From assembly GCA_017550335.1 (NCBI GenBank), contig JAFZPM010000030.1, positions 1 through 64,000 of the forward strand: DNA of 64,000 bases. Direction: 5' to 3'. Within the stretch, counting starts at the first letter, position 1, and each line of letters begins with the position of its first letter. The DNA comes from Paludibacteraceae bacterium (lineage in GTDB: Bacteria > Bacteroidota > Bacteroidia > Bacteroidales > Paludibacteraceae). Below the pieces are notes generated by a model. It was given only the letters and a program-made list of their open reading frames with translations. It searched no databases and was not told where the DNA came from. The position numbers were made by a program, and so were the translations under genes. This document shows, one piece after another, positions 54,859 to 63,132 of the stretch.

Positions 54859-57800
54859 ATGAGCATTCATGACATCCTCGCAAAATTCAGACAGGAGACT
54901 GTCACTGAGCGCCAAAAAGGCGATGTTTTTGAAAAACTAATGCAGCGTTGGCTGCTATCTGATCCTTCTTATTCCAATTTGTTTACAAAAGTTTGGATGT
55001 GGAAAGATTCTCCATGTACTGAGAGTTTAGGAAAACAAGATTTGGGTATCGATTTAGTTGCATTAGACGACAATGGTGGTTACTGGGCTATACAATGCAA
55101 ATGCTATGACGATAAAACAGTTATTCAGAAAGCGGCAGTAGATTCCTTTTTAGCTAATAGTTCACGTCAATTCAATATAGACAATCAAACATATTCATTC
55201 GCTGGTAGACTTTGGATTTCTACTACAAATAAATTTGGGAAAAATGCAGAGCAATCTTTAGAGAATCAAAACCCGCCAGTCAACAAAGTAAGTCTAAACA
55301 CTTTAAATGATTCACAAGTGGATTGGGAGTTGTTGTTGAATGGAAAGAACGGAACCGATGCACTTCGTAAAAAGGCCACACCCAGGGATTATCAATTGCC
55401 TATCATTGATGCTGCACTAGATCATTTCAGTCAGAACGAGAGAGGAACATTAGTAATGGCATGCGGAACAGGAAAAACTCTAACCTCAATGTTTATAGCT
55501 CAACAAATGCTTAAAAACAAGGGGTTGGTTTTGTTTTTGGCTCCATCAATAGCATTGGTTGCACAATCTCTCAATAGTTGGTTCGCAAATTCGGAGAAAC
55601 CTATCAAAGCAGTTTGTGTATGCTCAGACAGTAGTGCTGGGTCTATTGAGTATAATGAAGAGGAAGACCACATGGTAGAATCCTTAACAGACTTGCCAAT
55701 ACGTTCATGCACTAATCCTAAGGCAATCATAGATGAAATCGAGAGATATAAGAATCATGATGGTTTACTTATTTGTTTCTCCACTTACCAGAGTATTGAT
55801 GTCGTAAAAACAGCGCAAAGCACGTTGATGGAGAAAAGCGGAGGGGAATTTGGAGAATTTGATCTAATCATCTGTGACGAGGCTCATAGAACTGCGTCTG
55901 TAAAAATAAGCGGGAAAAATGAGACAGATTTCACAAAAGTACATAATGGAAATTATGTCAAAGCCAAGCATAGAATGTATATGACCGCTACTCCGAAGAT
56001 ATACAACGAAGCAAGTAAAAACAAAGCAGACTTGAACGATGATCTTCTTTTCTCCATGGATAAGGAGGAGTATTTTGGAAAGCATTTCTATAATCTTGAT
56101 TTCGGCACAGCTGTAGATAAAGGGCTACTGACTGATTATAAGGTTTTAGTCCTTACCATAGATGAAAAAAATGCCAATTCTGAGTTTCTTAATGCTTATA
56201 AGAGATATGTGGATCAACATAATCAAGAAACTCCCGATAAAGAACATATACATCATATAACTCCAGAACAGCAAGCGATGATTATAGGTTCAGTAAGTGC
56301 TATGAGTAAGCAATTGCTGTACGCCAACAAGGATGACTTTGCTGAAGATGAAAATATAGGCAAACCAATGCATACAGCCATTGCCTTCTGCGATAACGTA
56401 AGACGCTATAAAAAAACAAAAGAAGGGGTTTATGTGGCGGAAGAAATATCACAGGCTTTTGAGGATGTTACTGCTGTTTACAAAAAAGTTTTTGAGGGGG
56501 ATGAGGATTCAAAAGAATTCTTGGAGAAGCTTGTTGATGTGAAATCCACTATGGTAAGCGGTGATATGCCGACTAATGAAAGGAACGAAAACTTGAACAT
56601 ACTTCGTGAATCTTTTGATCCTTATGAGAAGCGCAGTAACATCGTGTGCAATGTTAACTGTCTTAGTGAGGGTGTGGATGTCCCTGCTCTGGATGCCGCA
56701 ATTTTCTTGGCTTCTAAGAAGTCCATGATAACCATTGTCCAATCCGTAGGGCGTGTCATGCGAAAATTCGAGGGCAAAAAGTACGGATATATCATAGTTC
56801 CTGTGGTGATTCCTATAGGTGCCGACCCTGTCAAGGAGATGGACAAAAACGAGCGTTACAAGTTAGTGTGGAACATCTTGAATGCGATGCGCTCTCATGA
56901 CGAACGTTTGGCGGCAGAACTTAGCAACCACAATTACACTCATGTGAAAATCGTATCGCCTCGTCCCCCAAGAGGAGGAAATAGTGGAACTGGCGGTGGC
57001 AGACCTACTGGAGGCGGAGGAAAAACTGAGGGACCAATCCTCTTCCCTGAAGAGTTAGAGTTCGTTGATAAACTTTACGCCCGTATGGTGGATAAGGTAG
57101 GTGATCGTCTTTATTGGGATAAGTGGTCTACAAAAGTTGGAGACATCGCCCAAAACTTTATCGCCAGACTTAATGAGTTGGTGGAGAACGGCAAATATGT
57201 TAAAGAGGTTGATCATTTTGTATCTGACTTACAGAAAAACATCAACCCTTCAATTGACAGAGAACAAGCCATCACGTTCCTTGCCCAGCAATTGATTACG
57301 AAACCAGTGTTCGATGCGTTATTCCCAGATTATCAATTCGCTAAGAACAATACAGTCAGCAAGAGTATCCAAAGTGTCTTGGATGTGATTCAAGACGAAG
57401 CCTTCGTATCGGATAGGAATGTGTTGGAAACTTTCTACAACAATGTTTCCCAAGTTTGTGGAACATTACGAACTATCGATGAGAAGCAAGATACAATTAA
57501 AACGTTGTATGAGAAGTTCTTTAAGAAAGCCTTTCCTCGGATTGTAGAACAATTGGGAATAATATATACGCCCGTCGATTGTGTCAACTTTATCATCAAG
57601 AGCGTAGATGATGTTTTGAAAAAAGAATTCAAAGTGTCACTAAAAGACAGAGGGGTGAATATTCTTGATCCATTTACTGGAACTGGTACATTTATCACCC
57701 AAACATTGAACTATCTGAAAAATCATGGCATAACTGACGAAGATTTAAGATATAAGTACCTCAACGAGATACACTGTAACGAAATCGTCCTGCTCTCTTA

Positions 57801-60531
57801 TTACATCGCCGATGTGAATATTGAAAGCGTATACAATGACATCGTTTCTGAAAAAGGGTATCTTCCGTACAACAACATTTGCTTGACTGACACATTCCAA
57901 TTAACTGAAAGTAAACAATATAAATTCAAAGGTGAAGGTTATTATTTCATCGAGAACACGAAACAAATAGAACAACAAAAAAAGACTCCGATTAAGGTTA
58001 TCATAGCCAATCCTCCATATTCAATAGGGCAAAAATCTGCCGATGACATGGCTGCGAACTTACATTACGAGGATTTGGAGAGTAGGATTGAGCAAACCTA
58101 TGCCAAGAGATCCTCCGCTAATCTCCAAAAGTCCATCTATGATAGTTACATCAAAGCTTTCAGATGGGCTTCTGACCGTATTCATGAGAATGGAGAAACG
58201 GGAGGTGTTGTGGCATTCATAAGTAATGGTTCTTGGCTAGATGGTAATGCATTGGATGGTTTTAGAAAGTGTATCGAGGAAGAGTTCAGCGATATATATG
58301 TGTTCAATCTTCGAGGCAATCAGAGAACAAGCGGCGAATTGAGTCGTAAAGAGGGAGGTAAAATATTCGGAAGCGGAAGTAGGACTCCTGTTTCCATTAC
58401 CATTCTTGTCGATAACCCACATAAGTCTCCAGAAAGATTTGCTGTTTGGAAGAAGCTTAAAGATGCAGAGATAGAATTCAAACAATGTATTTTAACGGAT
58501 GAAGAGAAAAAGTTGATGAAAGCTGATATCCATTATCTTGATATTGGCGATTATCTGACGCAACAACAGAAACTTGATAAAATCAAGAAGATTGGATCCG
58601 TTCTATCAAAAGACTTTGGAAAAGGAAGAATCTCTCCAAACGAACATGGAGATTGGATTTCCATGAGAAATGATGCGTTCAAAGAACTAATTCCGATTAA
58701 TCCAGAGAAAAACTTTGAAGAAAAGTCGAAAACATTCTTTACATCTCAAGCCATTGGAGTAGCTACCAATCGAGATGCGTGGACATACAATTACTCCAAA
58801 GATGCATTGAAACAGGGAATAGACAAATTCATTGCTTTCTATGATAATCAGAGGAAGAATTATGCTTTAAAATCAAAAACCAATCCAACACTTAAAGTTG
58901 AAGATTTTATTGATACCGACAAGACTCAGATATCTTGGACTGTAAATATGAAGAAGTATTGTGAAAAGAACATAGAACTGTCTTATAGCAATACTGATTT
59001 TATTGAAGGATCATATCGTCCTTTCCAAAAAATGAGCCTATGTTACAATCAGTATATGATAGAACGTCCAGGACAATGGGGAAAACTCTTTCCGACTCCA
59101 AACCATGGAAATGTGGCAATTATTTTAAGCGGCATATCTGCTTCAAAACCATTTGCATGTTTAGCCACAAATCATATACCATGCCTTGATTCTATTGAAA
59201 AAGGTCAGTGTTTCCCTCTTTATTGGTATGAATCAACGGAGGATTTCAATAAACGTACTAAGAAGAAGGAAAATCCAGGAATGAAATCATTATTTGATGA
59301 TGACGATATGTATGATTATAAAAGAATAGGCTTCGATGAGTATGGATATCTTCGTCATGATGGAATCTCTGATTATATTCTCAAAGAATTCAGAACTCGT
59401 TACGGTTTAAGTGCTAAATCTACGGACATTACCAAGGAAGATATATTCTACTATGTGTATGGACTTCTTCATAGTGAGGATTATAGGACAACTTTTGAAG
59501 CTGATTTGAAGAAAATGTTGCCAAGGATTCCGATTGTCGAAAGTGCAAAAGAGTTCAAAGCATTTATGGAAGCAGGACGAAAACTAGCTGAATTACATCT
59601 GAATTATGAGGAGGTGGAACCATGCCCGGGCGTGACCGTCGAAGAGAGTGGCACCAAGCAAGACGAATATGCATATTACACTGTGGAAAAGATGCGTTTC
59701 CCATCAGGCGTGAAGGCCAAAGAGAAACCAAGCACCATACATTACAACGGACACATCGTGGTGAGAGGCATTCCACAGGTGGCTTACGACTACGTGGTGA
59801 ACGGCAAGTCGGCCATCGAATGGATCATGGAGCGCTATCAAGTCACTATCGACAAAGATAGCCAGATAAAGAACGACCCGAACGACTGGAGCCGAGAGCA
59901 CAATAAACCTCGCTACATCCTCGACCTGCTACTGAGCGTCATCAACGTGAGTGTGCAGACGGTGGCAATCGTGAAGAGCCTGCCATCGCTCAACTTAGGC
60001 GTAGCACAGAGCACCGCCACGCAACCAGCAACAGAGGCACCAGCAATGACAGAAATTTTGGAAGATGTAGCAGAAGAAGATAAATTTGTACAATTCTTGC
60101 CATTCTACAACCTGAAGGCAGCCTGCGGTGCGTTCGAAGCAAACGAGTTGCCAACGCAGACTGGTTGGATAGACATCTCAACAAGCGGAGTCCACCCAAG
60201 GGGAGACAAGAACTATTTCATTTGCCAAGCCAAAGGCAACTCCATGCAACCGAGAATCGAGGATGGCGATTGGGTCATCTGCCGCTTCTACACACCAGAC
60301 AACGGAGGTAGCCGTAACGGTAAGATGGTGATTGCGCAAATCAGCGAATATGACGGTGACTATGATGGCAAATACACCCTCAAAGAGTATCACAGCGAAA
60401 AGAACGCTGACGGCAGCCGCAAATCCATCACCCTCCGTCCGCTCAACAAAGCCTACTCCCCTATTGAACTACACGAAGAGGACGATGTGAAGGTGGTGGC
60501 TGTGGTAGAGGCGGTAATGAGAGGAATTTAA
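54859..60531 (+). CDS. Type ISP restriction-modification enzyme fused to a LexA/UmuD-like S24 peptidase
   Basis: 1890 residues from ATG 54859 (MSIHDILAKF); a GTG 26 codons upstream is open but lies in the leader hairpin. Order: Mrr-like nuclease (GIDLV Asp65; QCK Gln79, Lys81); SF2 helicase (Walker A ACGTGKT 201-207; DEAH 340-343); Gly-rich linker (~710-730); gamma-type adenine methyltransferase (DPFTGTGTF ~937; NPPYS 1051); target-recognition and ISP C-terminal part (AIEWIMERYQV). Residues ~1745-1890 resemble UmuD/LexA: cleavage-like Ala-Cys1756-Gly1757, then KGNSMQPRIEDGDW with Ser1795, and TLKEY with Lys1842. One polypeptide recognises, methylates, translocates and cuts DNA. Self-cleavage would release a ~134-residue tail. 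DNA turns GC-richer from ~59630. Confidence 0.88.
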   Translation: MSIHDILAKFRQETVTERQKGDVFEKLMQRWLLSDPSYSNLFTKVWMWKDSPCTESLGKQDLGIDLVALDDNGGYWAIQCKCYDDKTVIQKAAVDSFLANSSRQFNIDNQTYSFAGRLWISTTNKFGKNAEQSLENQNPPVNKVSLNTLNDSQVDWELLLNGKNGTDALRKKATPRDYQLPIIDAALDHFSQNERGTLVMACGTGKTLTSMFIAQQMLKNKGLVLFLAPSIALVAQSLNSWFANSEKPIKAVCVCSDSSAGSIEYNEEEDHMVESLTDLPIRSCTNPKAIIDEIERYKNHDGLLICFSTYQSIDVVKTAQSTLMEKSGGEFGEFDLIICDEAHRTASVKISGKNETDFTKVHNGNYVKAKHRMYMTATPKIYNEASKNKADLNDDLLFSMDKEEYFGKHFYNLDFGTAVDKGLLTDYKVLVLTIDEKNANSEFLNAYKRYVDQHNQETPDKEHIHHITPEQQAMIIGSVSAMSKQLLYANKDDFAEDENIGKPMHTAIAFCDNVRRYKKTKEGVYVAEEISQAFEDVTAVYKKVFEGDEDSKEFLEKLVDVKSTMVSGDMPTNERNENLNILRESFDPYEKRSNIVCNVNCLSEGVDVPALDAAIFLASKKSMITIVQSVGRVMRKFEGKKYGYIIVPVVIPIGADPVKEMDKNERYKLVWNILNAMRSHDERLAAELSNHNYTHVKIVSPRPPRGGNSGTGGGRPTGGGGKTEGPILFPEELEFVDKLYARMVDKVGDRLYWDKWSTKVGDIAQNFIARLNELVENGKYVKEVDHFVSDLQKNINPSIDREQAITFLAQQLITKPVFDALFPDYQFAKNNTVSKSIQSVLDVIQDEAFVSDRNVLETFYNNVSQVCGTLRTIDEKQDTIKTLYEKFFKKAFPRIVEQLGIIYTPVDCVNFIIKSVDDVLKKEFKVSLKDRGVNILDPFTGTGTFITQTLNYLKNHGITDEDLRYKYLNEIHCNEIVLLSYYIADVNIESVYNDIVSEKGYLPYNNICLTDTFQLTESKQYKFKGEGYYFIENTKQIEQQKKTPIKVIIANPPYSIGQKSADDMAANLHYEDLESRIEQTYAKRSSANLQKSIYDSYIKAFRWASDRIHENGETGGVVAFISNGSWLDGNALDGFRKCIEEEFSDIYVFNLRGNQRTSGELSRKEGGKIFGSGSRTPVSITILVDNPHKSPERFAVWKKLKDAEIEFKQCILTDEEKKLMKADIHYLDIGDYLTQQQKLDKIKKIGSVLSKDFGKGRISPNEHGDWISMRNDAFKELIPINPEKNFEEKSKTFFTSQAIGVATNRDAWTYNYSKDALKQGIDKFIAFYDNQRKNYALKSKTNPTLKVEDFIDTDKTQISWTVNMKKYCEKNIELSYSNTDFIEGSYRPFQKMSLCYNQYMIERPGQWGKLFPTPNHGNVAIILSGISASKPFACLATNHIPCLDSIEKGQCFPLYWYESTEDFNKRTKKKENPGMKSLFDDDDMYDYKRIGFDEYGYLRHDGISDYILKEFRTRYGLSAKSTDITKEDIFYYVYGLLHSEDYRTTFEADLKKMLPRIPIVESAKEFKAFMEAGRKLAELHLNYEEVEPCPGVTVEESGTKQDEYAYYTVEKMRFPSGVKAKEKPSTIHYNGHIVVRGIPQVAYDYVVNGKSAIEWIMERYQVTIDKDSQIKNDPNDWSREHNKPRYILDLLLSVINVSVQTVAIVKSLPSLNLGVAQSTATQPATEAPAMTEILEDVAEEDKFVQFLPFYNLKAACGAFEANELPTQTGWIDISTSGVHPRGDKNYFICQAKGNSMQPRIEDGDWVICRFYTPDNGGSRNGKMVIAQISEYDGDYDGKYTLKEYHSEKNADGSRKSITLRPLNKAYSPIELHEEDDVKVVAVVEAVMRGI

Positions 60532-60564
60532 AGGCAGGCCGAATGGGGGCCATCACCAGCAAAA

Positions 60565-60969
60565 TCAGACCGCAACTACATCAAGGCGGGAAATCACGAA
60601 GTAGACATAAGACCCGACCACCCTATCGTCATGGGTCAGGGCTCCCAAATCAAGGCGGAGGTCTCCGCAATCAACGACCACCGGATTGACGCCTATGACC
60701 TTCCCATAGCAACAATAGGAAGTTCTATCGTTGACCATAGGAACCAACTTCTGCTCCTCATCCCTATTGTATGAGAACATCGTTTCGAATGTAATATCCT
60801 CAATATAAACAAAATCAATACCGACACATGCCGCCTCCCCTTCCGCGAAATCGCAAGGATGACAGAATGCCCAATAACTACCCTTCCCCACCTCAAAGCA
60901 CACATCCGCCTCTCGGGTCTCCTGGTCCAACCAGTCGATTCGCTTGATGATTACCGGTATCCTTTCCAT
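60565..60969 (-). CDS. Hypothetical protein, 134 aa, in an immunity-like pair
   Basis: 134 residues, beta-rich, with a Cys/Tyr-rich centre (DRTSYCCYGKVIGVNP). No family recognised. It lies 29 nt after the SUKH-like gene and shares its promoter. As neighbour of an immunity protein it could be another immunity protein. It converges on the restriction gene, 33 nt away. Confidence 0.6.
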   Translation of the reverse strand: MERIPVIIKRIDWLDQETREADVCFEVGKGSYWAFCHPCDFAEGEAACVGIDFVYIEDITFETMFSYNRDEEQKLVPMVNDRTSYCCYGKVIGVNPVVVDCGDLRLDLGALTHDDRVVGSYVYFVISRLDVVAV

Positions 60970-60998
60970 TCGCTTGTCGAGTCAGATTACAATGCGGT

Positions 60999-61454
60999 TT
61001 AATTGGATTGTGACTTCCAAAATTCGCTGCGTTCATCGCGCTTCTCGTTTCCAGCAAGAAGATATTCGCCCAAAGAATCCGCAAGGAATTCCAGCTCTTC
61101 ATATCCTTCCGCGAACTGATATACTTTCCCATCAGATTTCTGCACTGCGACCGCGTCATCTATTCCGAGATTTTCAATCACATAACAATCCTTTGGGAAA
61201 TTGGGATATAGTTCACGCATCTCTTGCGTCTGGTCTACCGTAGAGCAATTCCATTCATCGTCTATGCCACATAACTCCATGCTACCCACAGATATCGAGC
61301 CAAACTTTTGAGTGTATTCCACGAAATCCTTTGCGAATTTAACACCCAACGTCTCCGCAGCTTCAACAATCTTTGAAGGGTCAACCTCTCCCACGGAATA
61401 TAATTCGTCATTTTCGCCTAACGAATTAATCACATCAATGATATTCTGTTTCAT
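60999..61454 (-). CDS. SMI1/KNR4 (SUKH) family protein
   Basis: 151 residues. SUKH-like phrases: EAAETLGVKFAKDFVEYTQKFGSISVG, CYVIENLGIDDAVAVQKSDGKVYQFA and the C-terminal SLGEYLL. In bacteria SUKH proteins commonly neutralise polymorphic nuclease toxins. No toxin gene is present in the window, so this is an orphan immunity gene or a regulatory SUKH protein. Confidence 0.8.
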   Translation of the reverse strand: MKQNIIDVINSLGENDELYSVGEVDPSKIVEAAETLGVKFAKDFVEYTQKFGSISVGSMELCGIDDEWNCSTVDQTQEMRELYPNFPKDCYVIENLGIDDAVAVQKSDGKVYQFAEGYEELEFLADSLGEYLLAGNEKRDERSEFWKSQSN

Positions 61455-61489
61455 CTTGTTGATTGTTTAATATTATATCACTATTATCA

Positions 61490-61520
61490 CAAATATATGA
61501 ACAGATTTCGACACTTCAAA
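61490..61520 (-). promoter_or_regulatory. Promoter of the SUKH/hypothetical pair
   Basis: Minus strand TTTG (520-517), exactly 19 nt, TATATTTG (497-490). A full-consensus Bacteroidetes promoter 36 nt from the SUKH start. Confidence 0.8.
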
Positions 61521-61561
61521 ATTCTTCCAGATGGGCGTTTCACAACCATCCCATCCTAAGC

Positions 61562-62719
61562 CTAAAACAACTCCCCGGCCCATAAGGCTTTCAGGAAATC
61601 GGTGGCATATAAAACGCTGATGCCGTCTTCTGTCGCACGACTGATTTTATCAAGTCCCACGACAATTAGCTTCGCGTCGGGATATTCGTCCCGAAAACTT
61701 CGCAACCCCTTTAGATGTCTGTTCTGTATTTCCTCGGACGATTTAATCTCTATGGCGAACAATATATCTGATGAGTATTCATCTGAAACGACAACATCCA
61801 CCTCAATGCCCGATGCGGTGCGCCAATAGCTGAGTACGACATGTTTTTGCCTATAATCAACGTATGCCACAAGTTCCTGAACGATAAAGTGTTCGAACGC
61901 ATGACCGAAGTCAGCGGAACCAGGAAGGAGATTCCCCCTATGCGTGAGATAATTGACGATACCCACATCGAAATAATAGAACTTGGGAGCCTTTATGACT
62001 CTACGCTGCCGAACCTTGGTATACGCAGGGAGCATGAATCCGACAAGCGTCTCCTCCAATATCGAAAAATATTCCTTGACCGTCACAGCGCTCACTCCGC
62101 AGTCTGACGCAATGTTGTTATAATTCACCATCTCACCATCGGACAAGGCGGCAACCTCGAGAAAACGGGTGAATGAGGACAAATTGCGGCTCAATGCCTC
62201 GGCCATGATCTCCTGTTGCAGGTAATCGCCAACGTATGCCTGTAACCTCTTGGTGGCATTCTCCGTCAGATAATGGCGGGGAAGCATACCGTTATTGCAG
62301 GCCTTGATCAGATTGAAATCAGGGATTTCTGCGCTAACCAATGGCAAGAGCCTGCATCGCAACGCCCTGCCACCCAGCAGATTTGTTCCGTAACGCTTGA
62401 GTTTCCTTGCGCTGGAACCACTGAGAATGAAATGGATATCCTTCCTGACGATAAGCCACTGCACCTCATTGAGTAAATCCGGGAGTTTCTGCACCTCGTC
62501 TATGATAACAATGTCGCCGGGCTGTTTGCTTTGCAGGTCTTCCCGCAAAAGGGAAGGATTACGCCGCAACCGCTCAAAAGTGTCGAGACGCAGCAAATCA
62601 ATGTACGTCGCATCAGGGAAAAGATTGACAAGCAAAGTACTTTTCCCTGTTTGTCTGGCACCCCATAGGAACACGCTATCGGTTTGAACATCCTCTATTT
62701 TCAGAATCCTTTCTATCAT
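61562..62719 (-). CDS. AAA ATPase with DUF4143 domain (copy 2)
   Basis: 385 residues. P-loop LWGARQTGKST (~18-28); Walker B IVIIDEVQKL; sensor ILSGSSARKLK; winged-helix-like SDCGVSAVTVKEYFSILEE; C-terminal DUF4143 nuclease-like part (TASGIEVDVVVSD...FAIEIKSSEE: D-x-V and E-x-K). The same family as the ATPase at 50933 but quite diverged. Transcribed alone from a promoter carrying two palindromic operators. Role unknown. Confidence 0.88.
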   Translation of the reverse strand: MIERILKIEDVQTDSVFLWGARQTGKSTLLVNLFPDATYIDLLRLDTFERLRRNPSLLREDLQSKQPGDIVIIDEVQKLPDLLNEVQWLIVRKDIHFILSGSSARKLKRYGTNLLGGRALRCRLLPLVSAEIPDFNLIKACNNGMLPRHYLTENATKRLQAYVGDYLQQEIMAEALSRNLSSFTRFLEVAALSDGEMVNYNNIASDCGVSAVTVKEYFSILEETLVGFMLPAYTKVRQRRVIKAPKFYYFDVGIVNYLTHRGNLLPGSADFGHAFEHFIVQELVAYVDYRQKHVVLSYWRTASGIEVDVVVSDEYSSDILFAIEIKSSEEIQNRHLKGLRSFRDEYPDAKLIVVGLDKISRATEDGISVLYATDFLKALWAGELF

Positions 62720-62744
62720 TGCTCATAACGTTATTTCAACATTG

Positions 62745-62824
62745 CAAACATAGTAATTTTTTATGATAATCCAAAGTGCAACTTTATTTTATCATGATAA
62801 TCTAAAGTACAAGTTTACTTTATC
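62745..62824 (-). promoter_or_regulatory. Promoter and twin palindromic operators of ATPase copy 2
   Basis: Minus strand TTTG (775-772), 19 nt, TATGTTTG (752-745): full consensus. Two 29-bp palindromes, 765-793 and 796-824, spaced 31 bp, each with arms GATAA-N3-AAAGT / ACTTT-N3-TTATC. The proximal palindrome contains the -33 box, so a bound protein would block RNA polymerase. Confidence 0.82.
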
Positions 62825-62851
62825 ATGCTTTTTACCTACTATAAAACATTT

Positions 62852-63028
62852 CACGATGGAAACGCCCCAAAAGACACGAAATCACCGCAAAGAAGATCAA
62901 ACGGGAGCAGTGGGAGACGGACATACCCGCTTTCCTCGATTCCCTGGAGCAGGGTTTGCCATCGCATATCCCAACGCGAAATTCAACGTGATGAACAAGG
63001 AGAATTTTGGGGAATATGTTGGGGTGCC
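62852..63028 (+). pseudogene. Deletion scar: sbcC fragment fused to an ATPase tail
   Basis: 62852-62953 matches sbcC 49434-49536 at roughly 80% (AKKIKRE-W-TDIPAFL-SLEQ conserved, one base deleted). From 62954 on, it matches the last ~70 bp of the ATPase ending at 52072 (AYPNAKFNV-NKENF-EY-GV). The order equals the intact sbcC-ATPase locus with about 2.5 kb removed between. No function is expected. Confidence 0.8.
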
Positions 63029-63030
63029 AT

Positions 63031-63056
63031 AGAGACGCACGGCCGTGCGTCTCTAC
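63031..63056. repeat. 26-bp perfect palindrome (REP-like)
   Basis: TAGAGACGCACGG followed by its exact complement. Sequences of the GTAGAGACGC...GCGTCTCTAC kind recur between genes in many bacteria (general knowledge). Without a T-run it is not a classic terminator, though it could stall transcription. Confidence 0.75.
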
Positions 63057-63096
63057 AAACCTCCTATAAACCTTAACATTTCGCTCTTTTTTTACT

Positions 63097-63104
63097 ATAT
63101 TTGC
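63097..63104 (+). promoter_or_regulatory. -7 box of the DUF853 gene
   Basis: TATATTTG, 29 nt before the ATG at 63133. No clear -33 at 19-20 nt. Confidence 0.55.
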
Positions 63105-63132
63105 GGAAAACAAAGAATAAAAACGACATACT

